DNA from: UBA1206 sp041672465
GTDB taxonomy: Bacteria; Bacillota; Clostridia; Oscillospirales; CAG-382
Assembly (NCBI GenBank): GCA_041672465.1
Contig: JBAYZO010000041.1
Coordinates: forward strand, 1 to 15,022
Reading direction: 5' to 3'
DNA: 15,022 nucleotides
Shown: positions 7,214 to 13,944 of the stretch, one piece after another
Position numbering within the stretch: the stretch's first letter is position 1
Layout: each line of letters begins with the position of its first letter
Position numbers and translations under genes: made by a program
The notes under the pieces: model-generated
Seen by the model: the letters and a program-made list of their open reading frames with translations, nothing else
Databases searched by the model: none
Told to the model about the DNA's origin: nothing

Positions 7214-7837
7214 ATGAAAACTATAATCACCATTCAGCACACGCAGGCCATTCACCACACAAACGGAATGGTAGGCTCATGGACAGACTGGAGCCTTACC
7301 GACAAAGGTAAAACTTGCGCCGAAAACATAGGAAAACGCCTTGCGGCGGAGCTTACGGGGAAACAGGTTAAGATATACTGTTCCGACCTGACAAGGACAA
7401 AGCAAACCGCGGAGCCGTTGGCGCGCTTTCTTGGGCTGCCCGTCGAGTACAGAAAAGAGCTCCGCGAAATCAACCTCGGCAAAGCCTGCGGAAAGACCCG
7501 CGACTGGCTGCGCGAGAACGGCTCGCCGATAAAAACTATCGACGACAGCTCGTTCCCGGACGCCGAGTCCGGCCGCGACGTGTGGGATCGGCTCTCGTCG
7601 TTTTACGGCGAAATTTCGCCGCTCGTCCATGAGGTGACGGTCATAGTCGCGCACGGCTTTGTGCTGCCACTATGGTTTGCGGTCTGGCAAAAATGGGATA
7701 TATCAATGCTTTGCAAAGCCGAGTTTTACGGGGCGGCGGGGGGAGTTTCTTTTATGAAAGAAGACGAACACGGCAAGCATATTATTATGCGGCTTAACGA
7801 TATGTCGTACGGCGGGGAGGATTACAGACTTATATGA
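7214..7837 (+). CDS. Histidine-phosphatase-fold protein with an altered RHG motif
   Basis: The 207-residue product has the phosphoglycerate-mutase/histidine-phosphatase layout: the catalytic segment at 6-10, GSWTDWSLTDKGK at 21-33 (family pattern G..D..LT..G), YCSDLTRTKQTAEPLA at 55-70 with the conserved Arg61 and QTA, REINLGKACG at 83-92, and the second histidine in IVAHGF at 144-149. These enzymes form a phospho-histidine and remove phosphate from sugars, nucleotides or proteins. The odd point is that the hallmark Arg-His-Gly is Gln8-His9-Thr10 here: the nucleophile His remains, but the Arg that holds the phosphate is Gln. The enzyme may act on an unusual substrate or be weakly active. No clear ribosome binding site precedes the ATG. 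Its last four bases overlap the Nudix gene, so the two are probably co-translated. Confidence 0.85.
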   Translation: MKTIITIQHTQAIHHTNGMVGSWTDWSLTDKGKTCAENIGKRLAAELTGKQVKIYCSDLTRTKQTAEPLARFLGLPVEYRKELREINLGKACGKTRDWLRENGSPIKTIDDSSFPDAESGRDVWDRLSSFYGEISPLVHEVTVIVAHGFVLPLWFAVWQKWDISMLCKAEFYGAAGGVSFMKEDEHGKHIIMRLNDMSYGGEDYRLI

Positions 7838-8337
7838 GCGATATTATTTTTCACCGGGACAACTTTATATTCGGTTGCCGCGCCGCCGGGATTCTTGTCC
7901 ATTGCGGCAAGGTACTCCTCCAATGCCCGAAAAATACAAACGAATACGCCTTCCCCGGAGGGCATGTAGCGCTTGGCGAAACCGCCGCCGAAACACTTTA
8001 CCGCGAATGGCGAGAGGAAATCGGGGCGGATATAGAAGTCGGGGAGCTGAAATGGGTGGAAGAAAATCTGTTTAGCTGGGGGAGCAAGGACGCGCATCAG
8101 ATTTCCCTTTCCTTTTTGGTGACGCTTAAAATCAGCGCCCAAATCCCGCTTGAGGGGAGCTTTATCAGCAAAGAGTATAAGGCAAATGACGACAGTAAAA
8201 GCGACAGCGACAGCGCCGTTTGGTTTCATTGGGTGAAGCTCTCTGAAATAAAAAATCTGTCAGTATATCCGACCAAAGCCGCGGAACTGCTGCCGCTAGT
8301 TAATGAGGGCGTAAAACATTTTATTTACAGGGGCTGA
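7834..8337 (+). CDS. Nudix (MutT-type) hydrolase
   Basis: This 167-residue protein has a perfect Nudix box at residues 43-65: GHVALGE, then REWREEIGADI, fitting G-x5-E-x7-REUxEExGU. The Glu residues in REEIG bind the metal ions that cleave a nucleoside diphosphate linked to another group. The strand before the box (FIFGCRAAGILVHCGKVLLQ) and EYAFPGG are typical of the fold. Near residue 110 a charged loop (KEYKANDDSKSDSDS) extends the family core, then VWFHWVKLSEIKNL closes the domain in the usual way. Translation starts at an ATG overlapping the stop of the phosphatase gene by four bases (ATGA), so expression is coupled. The pairing suggests successive steps on one phosphorylated metabolite, but the substrate cannot be read from the sequence. 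A double stop TGA-TAA ends the gene. Confidence 0.93.
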   Translation: MSDIIFHRDNFIFGCRAAGILVHCGKVLLQCPKNTNEYAFPGGHVALGETAAETLYREWREEIGADIEVGELKWVEENLFSWGSKDAHQISLSFLVTLKISAQIPLEGSFISKEYKANDDSKSDSDSAVWFHWVKLSEIKNLSVYPTKAAELLPLVNEGVKHFIYRG

Positions 8338-8415
8338 TAAAAGCACAGAGCTTATAAGTGATTTACTTTTAATCTGTAATCGGCCGGGTAACAATTTGTC
8401 GTGTTATTTCACCAT

Positions 8416-8463
8416 AAAAAGCGCTGAGGCGGGTCGCCAAAGACCCGCCGCACGCGTTTTTTT
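8416..8463. terminator. Bidirectional intrinsic terminator between convergent genes
   Basis: GGCGGGTC (8428-8435) pairs with GACCCGCC (8442-8449) around GCCAAA. It is followed on the plus strand by GCACGCG and seven or more T, and on the minus strand by a CAGCGC segment and five T. It lies between the Nudix gene end and the MACPF gene end and can serve both. Confidence 0.85.
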
Positions 8464-8477
8464 ATTATATTGTTTTT

Positions 8478-10121
8478 TTATCTTTGCATCCAGAGGTAAA
8501 TATCTTTTCCGCCCGCGTTTCTGTTGAGGTCGAACTTTTTTCCCGGCTCATACCAGTCGCACACCCTTGACCAGTTTTTTTGATCGACTAAATCCCCCGT
8601 CACCTTGATAATCTGCACAAACAATCCCTTAATCGGACTTCCCGCTTCTTCATCTTTGGTGTAGTACAGGAAAATATCGTCCCCGCCGGCGCCCATGTTC
8701 AAATCGTATTCGGCGCGCAGGGTATATTCCGCGCCGGTTACGGTTTGGAAATAAAGGCCGTCTGTTTTATTAAGTCTTATTGTGGTATCCGGATTTCGGT
8801 GAAAGTGAAGCACCAGATCTTTTATCGCCTCGTCGGCTTCTGTTGTGGTTGTATAGCCGAGATAAATCCACTTTCCGCCCGCGTCCATATTCAGGTCGCT
8901 GTCGATAATAGTGAGCTTCTCGGTTGTTTTGCTTATTAAATCTGCCTTGGCGTTTGCCTCGTTATTCCCCGCGCCGAAGTAAATGTCCTTGATATAAACC
9001 GGCGGTTTGATATAATTGTCAAGCTTTTTGCCCGCTTCCTCGAGAAGTCGGTCAAATTCAGCCGATATCTCGTTCCGCCTGTCAAGACGAATTTTCGCCG
9101 CCGCCTTTTCAGCTTCGGTCGCTCCTGCGGGGACATCCACGTCAATGAGCATCCAAATCGGGTACATCTCGGTTTTATTGCCGAGACTTCCCGCCTTAAC
9201 GAGCTGAAGGTAGCTTGTATCCTCTATTGTAGTCGCCCATTCTTGGTAATTCTCCCGCGCTTTTTCAAGGCTTGTCATATCGACGTTGACCTTGCCGCCG
9301 TATGTATTGATTTTGTATGTGCTGTTCTCGCTTATCCTTTTAACGTCCTCGTTCATGGCCGTGCTCGACGACGCGGAAACATACTCAAACACCGCCTTCA
9401 CGCTTGTTTTCATTTTACTTGAGCTTTCCTTCGCCGTGTTGGTGTAAAGAAAATTCATATCCATTTTTCCGCCCAAAGAAACGCTGAAAATAATATGCGT
9501 GCCGTACAGCTCAAACAGCTCGGCGGGGGAAACGTCCTCGTTAAGGAGATAATCTTCCCTAAAGCCGTCATAAACATATTTGCCGCGAAGCGTTTTTTCA
9601 GACAATTTCGCGAAATGGACATACTGCTTGACCTTTGTCAGCACCGCGCTGCCTTTGACAAAGCTGACTTTTTCATCTATCTTAGACGAGGTGTCAAGCC
9701 CGAAGTCAACCTTTAAACTCCCGCCGAACAGGGATTTTGCTTGAAAGCCCGCGTTGACGGAAAGGCTGCTCATATATGAGTAAATATCCTCCCCGCTCTC
9801 GGTGAAGAACTCCGTGTTGCGGAACGCGTTCACATCCTCATAAATAAGGCCGTCCTCCGACATTTGCTCGACGTCAATGGGGCAAAGCTTGACATAGTCG
9901 GATTGATAAAAAGGGCTGTTTATAACATCGTAGCCGCAGCCGATAAAGCCCTCGTAGTCATAGATCTTTTTACCCGCCGCCCCAAGCGGACTTTGACTTT
10001 CCCCGCTTTGCTCGGATATGCTTTGCGAAGCGCCGCTTTCCGTGGGTTTTACGCCGCAGGCGCTAAATGAAAAGGCGAGCAGGGCTGCCAAAGCCAATAA
10101 AAATAAACTCTTTATTTTCAT
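8478..10121 (-). CDS. MACPF/perforin-domain lipoprotein with C-terminal MABP-type beta-prism
   Basis: This is a secreted, lipid-anchored pore-forming-type protein. Start chosen at ATG 10121 (MKIKSLFLLALAALLAF, lipobox Phe-Ser-Ala-Cys at 19-22, 547 aa); an upstream ATG at 10133 is also possible and neither has ideally spaced AAAGG. After a Ser/Gln/Glu linker, the MACPF domain spans roughly residues 55-335. Marks are GCGYDVINSPF near 62 and the family signature LYGTHIIFSVSLGGKMD near 205-220, followed by a Ser-rich stretch and INTYGG, where membrane-inserting hairpins normally sit. From about 375 to the end come three repeats, DLNMDAGGKWIYL, DLNMGAGGDDIFL and DLNRNAGGKDIYL, the pattern of an MABP beta-prism with pseudo-threefold symmetry. 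MACPF plus a C-terminal beta-prism is known from the Photorhabdus protein Plu-MACPF. A PAS-AraC regulator lies directly upstream. Target membrane unknown. Confidence 0.9.
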   Translation of the reverse strand: MKIKSLFLLALAALLAFSFSACGVKPTESGASQSISEQSGESQSPLGAAGKKIYDYEGFIGCGYDVINSPFYQSDYVKLCPIDVEQMSEDGLIYEDVNAFRNTEFFTESGEDIYSYMSSLSVNAGFQAKSLFGGSLKVDFGLDTSSKIDEKVSFVKGSAVLTKVKQYVHFAKLSEKTLRGKYVYDGFREDYLLNEDVSPAELFELYGTHIIFSVSLGGKMDMNFLYTNTAKESSSKMKTSVKAVFEYVSASSSTAMNEDVKRISENSTYKINTYGGKVNVDMTSLEKARENYQEWATTIEDTSYLQLVKAGSLGNKTEMYPIWMLIDVDVPAGATEAEKAAAKIRLDRRNEISAEFDRLLEEAGKKLDNYIKPPVYIKDIYFGAGNNEANAKADLISKTTEKLTIIDSDLNMDAGGKWIYLGYTTTTEADEAIKDLVLHFHRNPDTTIRLNKTDGLYFQTVTGAEYTLRAEYDLNMGAGGDDIFLYYTKDEEAGSPIKGLFVQIIKVTGDLVDQKNWSRVCDWYEPGKKFDLNRNAGGKDIYLWMQR

Positions 10122-10188
10122 AATTATAACCATGCCTTTCTTAAGTTTGGGGTAGGGCTAACTGTAAAATTTCAAACGCAAAGCAGCA

Positions 10189-10218
10189 AAAGCGCAGGGC
10201 CTTGCGAGGCGGCGCTTT
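10189..10218 (-). promoter_or_regulatory. Strong hairpin in the leader of the MACPF gene
   Basis: AAAGCGC (10189-10195) pairs with GCGCTTT (10212-10218); inside, GCCT (10199-10202) pairs with AGGC (10207-10210) around TGCG. On the minus strand it would form near the 5' end of the MACPF transcript and be followed by TTGCTGCTTTGCG, not a clean T run. It may stabilise the mRNA or act as a weak attenuator; it could also terminate transcripts coming from the AraC gene. Confidence 0.5.
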
Positions 10219-10234
10219 CGCGTTAACCCTAATA

Positions 10235-10243
10235 GTTATAATA
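10235..10243 (-). promoter_or_regulatory. Weak candidate -10 of the MACPF gene
   Basis: On the minus strand the segment reads TATTATAAC, offering TATTAT or TATAAC as a -10. No recognisable -35 exists 16-18 bases upstream; instead a 10-bp palindrome, CAAAGCTTTG (10252-10261), is there. That is what one expects of an activator-dependent promoter, perhaps served by the neighbouring AraC-type protein. This is inference. Confidence 0.35.
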
Positions 10244-10320
10244 CGAAATTACAAAGCTTTGGTATATTCTTAAAAACGCTGTTTTTGCGGTGATTTTGAA
10301 CATTTATTTAATAACCACCC

Positions 10321-10346
10321 AAAATAAAACGCGCCTTGTCAGCGCG
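10321..10346 (-). terminator. Intrinsic terminator overlapping the end of the AraC gene
   Basis: On the minus strand CGCGC (10346-10342) and GCGCG (10334-10330) form a short stem around TGACAAG, followed by TTTTATTTT. The stem includes the TGA stop of the AraC gene. The short GC-only stem suggests partial termination, separating regulator and MACPF transcripts. Confidence 0.55.
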
Positions 10347-11115
10347 CGCTCATTTGTCTTCTATATTCGGACGGCGTCAGCCCCACCTTCTTTTTAAAGA
10401 GCTTGGCGAAGTTTCCGTTGTAATTCAAGCCGCATTGGGAAAACGCCTCGGCGACAGACAAGTCTTTTTCGCAAAGCCGCTCCTTAAGTTTGCTGAGCTT
10501 GACCCGCTGGTAATAGCCGTAAGGCGTTTCGCCCGTGCAGCGTTTGAACTGGCGGGTGAAGTGGTGCTTGCTGATATGAACAGCCCCCGCCAGCCGTTTG
10601 AGGTCAAAAGGCTCCCGCCAATTTTCGTCAATATATTCCTTGCCCTTGACAATCTCGTGCTTTTCCTCATAATGGCGCGTAACTGTAAAGACAAACACAA
10701 TGAGTTCCGGCTTGCCGTCGTCGCCGCGAATTGGGAACGCCGCGAGGTTTTGGAACATACTGCCGTACACTTCCCCGCCCTTGTCGCCAAGACGCTCGAC
10801 AATCTCTCGCAGCGGAACCTTGACATCATAGGCAAACATAACCTCTCCGCGGAAAGCGTGCTGCGTGAAATCTTTAATACCCCAGCGCTCAAGCGCGGGG
10901 TTTTGCAGGATATTATGCTTTTTATAAAGCTTTTCGGGGTTTGTGACCCGGGCGAATTTGAGGTATTCGTCATTTGCCCAGAGCATTGTGCCGTCGGGCG
11001 CGCAGATGTGCAGCGGGAAAGGGAACGATTTTATTATCTGCGCGAAAAGTTCTTTCTTTTCAAACAAAGAATCAAAATTCCATCCGTTTTCGGTTTTCTT
11101 TACTTCAAAAGGCAA
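10339..11115 (-). CDS. PAS-domain AraC-family transcriptional regulator
   Basis: The 258-residue protein has an N-terminal PAS-like sensor domain (about 22-147: FPFPLHICAPDGTMLWAND, then a tail with AAFPIRGDDGKPELIVFVFTV) and a C-terminal AraC DNA-binding domain (about 160-256). The first helix-turn-helix is LKRLAGAVHISKHHFTRQFK; the second is SVAEAFSQCGLNYNGNFAKL, followed by the family ending GLTPSEYRR. The start is a TTG at 11115, eight bases after AAAGGGGG; no ATG is in frame nearby, so the unusual codon is well supported. It has its own promoter (11259-11287) and a terminator at its end. Lying just upstream of the MACPF lipoprotein on the same strand, it is the obvious candidate to control that gene, whose promoter lacks a -35. 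A small molecule sensed by the PAS domain is likely but unknown. Confidence 0.9.
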   Translation of the reverse strand: MPFEVKKTENGWNFDSLFEKKELFAQIIKSFPFPLHICAPDGTMLWANDEYLKFARVTNPEKLYKKHNILQNPALERWGIKDFTQHAFRGEVMFAYDVKVPLREIVERLGDKGGEVYGSMFQNLAAFPIRGDDGKPELIVFVFTVTRHYEEKHEIVKGKEYIDENWREPFDLKRLAGAVHISKHHFTRQFKRCTGETPYGYYQRVKLSKLKERLCEKDLSVAEAFSQCGLNYNGNFAKLFKKKVGLTPSEYRRQMSAR

Positions 11116-11258
11116 AGTATATCCCCCTTTCGGTTTGTTTCGCGGCTATTTGGCTTTTCCGCTTTTATTAAACTTCACGTTTCACGGCGTTTAGCAAAAG
11201 CCCATATAAATGCGCCGCAAAATTGGCGTTATTCCGGAAAAACAAAATTCCTTAATTT

Positions 11259-11287
11259 ATTTTAACAGAAAACCTTAACCAATTCAA
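11259..11287 (-). promoter_or_regulatory. Sigma-A promoter of the AraC regulator gene
   Basis: Minus strand: TTGAAT (11287-11282), 17-base spacer, TAAAAT (11264-11259). It reads toward the AraC gene and leaves a leader of about 135 bases, in which I see no clear structure. Between this promoter and the plus-strand promoter at 11399 (11288-11398) I see no gene; the sequence becomes AT-rich near 11380. Confidence 0.7.
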
Positions 11288-11398
11288 GCGGAAAATCGCT
11301 TTGGTTTATAATATTGTGCCTGTTAAGGCGCGGATAAAAATCTCCCGAGTTTCCGCAAACAGCGCCGCCAGAGCTTTTAACAAAAATTTAAAAATATA

Positions 11399-11427
11399 TT
11401 GCAATTTATTCCTTTTAGTGATATACT
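11399..11427 (+). promoter_or_regulatory. Sigma-A promoter of the leader peptide / rsgA transcript
   Basis: TTGCAA (11399-11404), 17-base spacer, TATACT (11422-11427). Transcription would start near 11434, about 50 bases before the ribosome binding site of the leader ORF and about 337 bases before the rsgA start. Such a long leader fits post-initiation control. Confidence 0.75.
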
Positions 11428-11498
11428 GTCCGCATGTTGATAATGTGCTCAATTTATTAAATCTAAAATCTGCGTTCAACCGAAAGGAGATGTTTTTA

Positions 11499-11531
11499 AT
11501 GGAACTTAATACGGCGGTGGTCTTTATTTAA
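11499..11531 (+). CDS. Ten-residue leader peptide MELNTAVVFI
   Basis: The ORF ATG...TAA is preceded by AAAGGAGATG with a nine-base gap, the best ribosome binding site in this part of the window, which is hard to explain for a random 10-codon ORF. The peptide contains Ala-Val-Val and Val-Phe-Ile, close to the stalling segments of macrolide-resistance leaders as I remember them (IAVV in the ermA leader, IFVI in the ermC leader). A ribosome stalled there would cover the ACG GCG G segment that can pair with 11585-11590 downstream. It probably acts in cis as a sensor and its product has no function of its own. The resemblance is short and could be chance; the context (promoter, strong site, terminator, ribosome-related gene) raises the odds. 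Confidence 0.7.
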   Translation: MELNTAVVFI

Positions 11532-11696
11532 AATTAAATATCGGCATATGGTTTTATGGGGGGATTTTGCCCTTTGTCTGTATGCCGCCGAAAAGTAACC
11601 TTTCGCAAATAAAACAATAACGCCCTCAACGGCAGGCGCGTTTTCTTGTTCCCGTGGATTTTGCGGCTTAAAAGGCTGCTTTCCGCGGTATTTTTA
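11512..11696 (+). promoter_or_regulatory. Attenuator-like switch between the leader ORF and rsgA
   Basis: Three pairings compete. (A) CGGCATA (11542-11548) with TATGCCG (11581-11587), enclosing a smaller G/C hairpin. (B) CGGCGG inside the leader ORF (11512-11517) with CCGCCG (11585-11590). (C) GCCGC (11584-11588) with GCGGC (11663-11667) in the 5' half of the terminator. A and B exclude each other, and C would weaken the terminator. Translation or stalling on the leader ORF would decide which forms. A minor hairpin CGAAA/TTTCG (11589-11605) lies between. Pairings are seen in the sequence; the mechanism is inferred. Confidence 0.55.
11652..11696 (+). terminator. Intrinsic terminator inside the rsgA leader (attenuator)
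   Basis: CCGTGGA (11652-11658) pairs with TCCGCGG (11682-11688), including one G-T pair. Within it GCGGCTT pairs with AGGCTGC around AAA. TATTTTTA follows. It lies 75 bases before the rsgA start codon on the same strand, downstream of the leader ORF. No gene ends here except the leader ORF, so its purpose is most simply conditional termination. Confidence 0.7.
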
Positions 11697-11770
11697 TGCC
11701 CATTTATAAAATCATAAAAAGGAAAGCTTAATAAGGGATAATTAAAAATAAACAGTTAACGGGGGTTTTA

Positions 11771-12838
11771 ATGGTAAACATAATTAATTTAGAAGACTAC
11801 GGCTGGGAAAAGCCTTTGCCGCCGGCAGCCGCGGGTTTTCTGCCGGCAAGGGTGACGGCGGTGCATAAAGAAAGATATGAGCTTATCTGCGGACACGGTC
11901 AGGCGTTCGGCAGGCTGAAAACCGCCGTTTATTACGGGCGGGGGGAGGAATTCCCCACGATCGGGGACTTTGTTTTGCTGCAATACGAACCCTCCGGCGA
12001 CAGCCAAATTGTAAAAACGCTTCCCCGCAGGTCGTTTTTCTCAAGGCGCGACCCGTCGCCGGGGCGGGGAGAGCAAGCGGTTGCGGCGAATTTCGACACT
12101 GTTTTTGTCATGACCTCCCTGAACAAGGATTTTAACGTCAGCCGTTTAGAGAGGTACCTCGCGCTCGCGTGGCAAAGCGGGGGGACGCCTGTCGTCATTC
12201 TTACAAAATCCGACCTTGCGGAGGGCGTAACCGTTCAAGAAAAAGCCGAAATTGCGGAAACTGCCTTCCCCGGGGTTGACATAATCTCCGTCAGCGCGGT
12301 TACGGGGCAGGGGCTCGACAAGCTGTCGGTATATCTGCGCCCGAAAAAAACAGCTGTGTTTCTCGGTTCCTCGGGCGTTGGCAAGTCAAGCCTGCTGAAC
12401 GCTCTCGCGGGTGAAGATATAATGGACGTTAAGGCAATCCGCGAGGACGATAGTCGTGGACGCCACACTACAACACACCGTCAGCTTTTCATGCTCCCGT
12501 CCGGCGGAATGATTATTGACACGCCGGGAATGAGAGAGCTCGGCATGTGGGAGGTCAGCCATGGGCTGGGGACGGCCTTCGCCGATATTGAGGAGGTTTT
12601 GTCCCGTCCCTGCCGATTTTCCGACTGCCGCCACCAGACCGAGCCGGGCTGCGCCGTCAAAGCCGCTATTGAAAACGGCGAGCTGACTGCCGAGAGATGG
12701 AACAGCTATTTAAACCTAAAGCGCGAATCAAGATTTTCTGACGATAAAATTGCTTTTCTCCGCAAAAAGCAGCTTCGCCACAAAACCCTCGCCAAATGGA
12801 GCAAACAAAAAAAGAAAAACGGAGAGATAAGGAAATAG
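11771..12838 (+). CDS. rsgA: RsgA-type circularly permuted GTPase (30S subunit maturation), 355 aa
   Basis: RsgA proteins bind the 30S subunit late in its assembly and use GTP hydrolysis to leave it. All parts are visible: an N-terminal OB-fold (about 22-90), then the GTPase motifs in permuted order, G4 TKSD at 145-148, G5 SAVTG near 174, G1 GSSGVGKSS at 199-207, G2 RGRHTTTH at 229-236, G3 DTPGM at 250-254, and a zinc site Cys281, Cys286, His288, Cys294. The C-terminus is very basic (KWSKQKKKN), fit for rRNA contact. Start ATG 11771 follows a GGGGG tract by five bases. The length and the N-terminus with LEDYGWEKPLPPAAAGF fit the accessory RsgA type found beside the shorter housekeeping copy in many Clostridia (from memory). 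It stands behind a leader ORF and a terminator, so it appears to be inducible, unusual for a ribosome assembly factor. Confidence 0.93.
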   Translation: MVNIINLEDYGWEKPLPPAAAGFLPARVTAVHKERYELICGHGQAFGRLKTAVYYGRGEEFPTIGDFVLLQYEPSGDSQIVKTLPRRSFFSRRDPSPGRGEQAVAANFDTVFVMTSLNKDFNVSRLERYLALAWQSGGTPVVILTKSDLAEGVTVQEKAEIAETAFPGVDIISVSAVTGQGLDKLSVYLRPKKTAVFLGSSGVGKSSLLNALAGEDIMDVKAIREDDSRGRHTTTHRQLFMLPSGGMIIDTPGMRELGMWEVSHGLGTAFADIEEVLSRPCRFSDCRHQTEPGCAVKAAIENGELTAERWNSYLNLKRESRFSDDKIAFLRKKQLRHKTLAKWSKQKKKNGEIRK

Positions 12839-12896
12839 CCGGTCAAAATTATTTCCCCGTAAAATTCACTTTATATTTATGGAGGACAATGTATTT

Positions 12897-13793
12897 ATGA
12901 GAACAATAACACAAGAAAGATATAAATTGCTAAAAGACTTTGGGCGCGTCCAAAAGTTTCTAACCGAAACATATGATAAGGAAACGCAAAACGGTTATCT
13001 GCTGCCGCAGTTTTTTGAATACGCGCACACGCACCCGACCTTTAACCATAAGCTTACCCATCGTATGGGACTATGGGAGGAAAACGGCGAGCTTGTCGGG
13101 GTAGCGGCATACGAAATAGACATCGGTGAAGCCTTTCTATGCGCACGAAAAACTTACGAGTTCTTGTTGCCGGAGATGCTGAGATATGCCGAAAGCGAGC
13201 TTTCAATATCCTGCGGCGCCGGTAAAAGACTTAGCGTTTGGATTACCGGCGGAGAGATAAACAAACAAGAACTGCTTAGCAAAAACGGTTATAAAAAATT
13301 ATACTCCGAACCAATAAGGATATTCTCCTATGACAAACCCTTCCCGGATAAAAACCTCCCTGATATGTTTACCGCAATATCGCTTGAAGACGAAAACGAT
13401 TACGAAAAAATAAATTCCTGTTTGTGGAAGGGTTTTGGCCACGGAGATATTCCGGACAACGAAATTGATTGCAGAATACATATGCAAAGCGGACCGAGTT
13501 TTAGAAAAGACCTGACTGTTGTTATCAAAGCGCCGGACGGCGCTTACGCCTGCTTTGCCGGGATGTGGTTTGATCGAGTTAACAAATACGCCTATATTGA
13601 GCCGCTCGCCACAATTCCTGAATACCGCCGACTGGGGCTTGCCACCGCGGCACTGACTATTGGGATGAAAAAGACAAAATCACTTGGCGCAGAATATTGT
13701 TTCGGCGGGGTTCCGGAATTTTATTCATCAATAGGTTTTGAAACTATCGGCCGCAGAGAGCGTTGGGAAAAGGAGTGGTTGGCGGAAATATAA
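12897..13793 (+). CDS. GNAT-family N-acetyltransferase, probably two tandem GNAT domains
   Basis: The start is set at ATG 12897 because GGAGGA lies 11 bases before it; an ATG at 12879 would place that site inside the coding region. The product (298 aa) has a degenerate N-terminal half (MGLWEENGELVGVAAYEI, then up to GYKKLYSEPIRIFSY) and a C-terminal GNAT domain: ACFAGMWFDRVNKYAYIEPL as core strands, TIPEYRRLGLATAAL as the acetyl-CoA pyrophosphate loop and helix, and a final part with FYSSIGFETIGRRERWEK. Such proteins move an acetyl group from acetyl-CoA to an amine on a small molecule or protein. It follows rsgA after 58 bases without a terminator, so it is probably on the same attenuated transcript. 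An antibiotic-modifying role would fit the context but is inference. Confidence 0.88.
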   Translation: MRTITQERYKLLKDFGRVQKFLTETYDKETQNGYLLPQFFEYAHTHPTFNHKLTHRMGLWEENGELVGVAAYEIDIGEAFLCARKTYEFLLPEMLRYAESELSISCGAGKRLSVWITGGEINKQELLSKNGYKKLYSEPIRIFSYDKPFPDKNLPDMFTAISLEDENDYEKINSCLWKGFGHGDIPDNEIDCRIHMQSGPSFRKDLTVVIKAPDGAYACFAGMWFDRVNKYAYIEPLATIPEYRRLGLATAALTIGMKKTKSLGAEYCFGGVPEFYSSIGFETIGRRERWEKEWLAEI

Positions 13794-13798
13794 CCGCT

Positions 13799-13818
13799 TC
13801 GGCGGCAAATTCCGCCGA
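13799..13818. repeat. GC-rich hairpin after the GNAT gene
   Basis: CGGCGG (13800-13805) pairs with CCGCCG (13812-13817) around CAAATT, with an extra T-A pair. It begins six bases after the GNAT stop. No T tract follows on either strand, so it is at best a weak terminator or an mRNA-stabilising end. Confidence 0.5.
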
Positions 13819-13854
13819 TTGCAAAAATAATCAAGGATTATACCGCCTTGGCGA

Positions 13855-13860
13855 TATAAT
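13855..13860 (+). promoter_or_regulatory. Candidate -10 (TATAAT) for the second leader/methyltransferase transcript
   Basis: A perfect TATAAT lies 13 bases before the ribosome binding site of the 18-codon leader ORF. No good -35 is visible at 16-18 bases (nearest CAAGGA), so the promoter is weak or the genes depend on read-through from rsgA. Confidence 0.35.
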
Positions 13861-13887
13861 AAATTCAAACAGAAGGGATAATTTCAT

Positions 13888-13944
13888 ATGAAAAATTCAG
13901 TATCCGCACCCAATAACAAAAACAGGAGGGTGACTATACTTTAG
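13888..13944 (+). CDS. Eighteen-residue leader peptide MKNSVSAPNNKNRRVTIL
   Basis: ATG 13888 follows AGAAGGG with a ten-base gap; the ORF ends at TAG 13944, just 24 bases before the methyltransferase start. It matches no protein I know. Its value is positional: codons 12-14 (AAC AGG AGG) form the first of three segments that can pair in two exclusive ways at the methyltransferase ribosome binding site (see 13922-13962). The end of the peptide, RRVTIL, is basic then hydrophobic, a pattern seen in several drug-responsive leader peptides, though that alone proves nothing. Probable role: cis-acting sensor of translation state. It may be a chance ORF, but the ribosome binding site and the pairing of its 3' end argue against that. 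Confidence 0.5.
   Translation: MKNSVSAPNNKNRRVTIL

Noticed and set aside
10336..11265. Long plus-strand open frame (309 codons) opposite the AraC gene
   Set aside because: It overlaps the whole AraC gene, whose PAS and helix-turn-helix domains are clear, and has no family resemblance.
11301..11498. A longer reading frame (76 codons) that ends with the MELNTAVVFI peptide
   Set aside because: Its 5' part runs across the likely promoter at 11399-11427 and has no ribosome binding site at its own start, while the short ORF has a strong one at 11483-11490. The longer frame is therefore not supported.
11571..11660. A second terminator formed by CGCC/GGCG near 11631-11650 with TTTTCTTGTT
   Set aside because: Only four solid pairs around a ten-base loop. 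It may be an accessory structure but is too weak to list.
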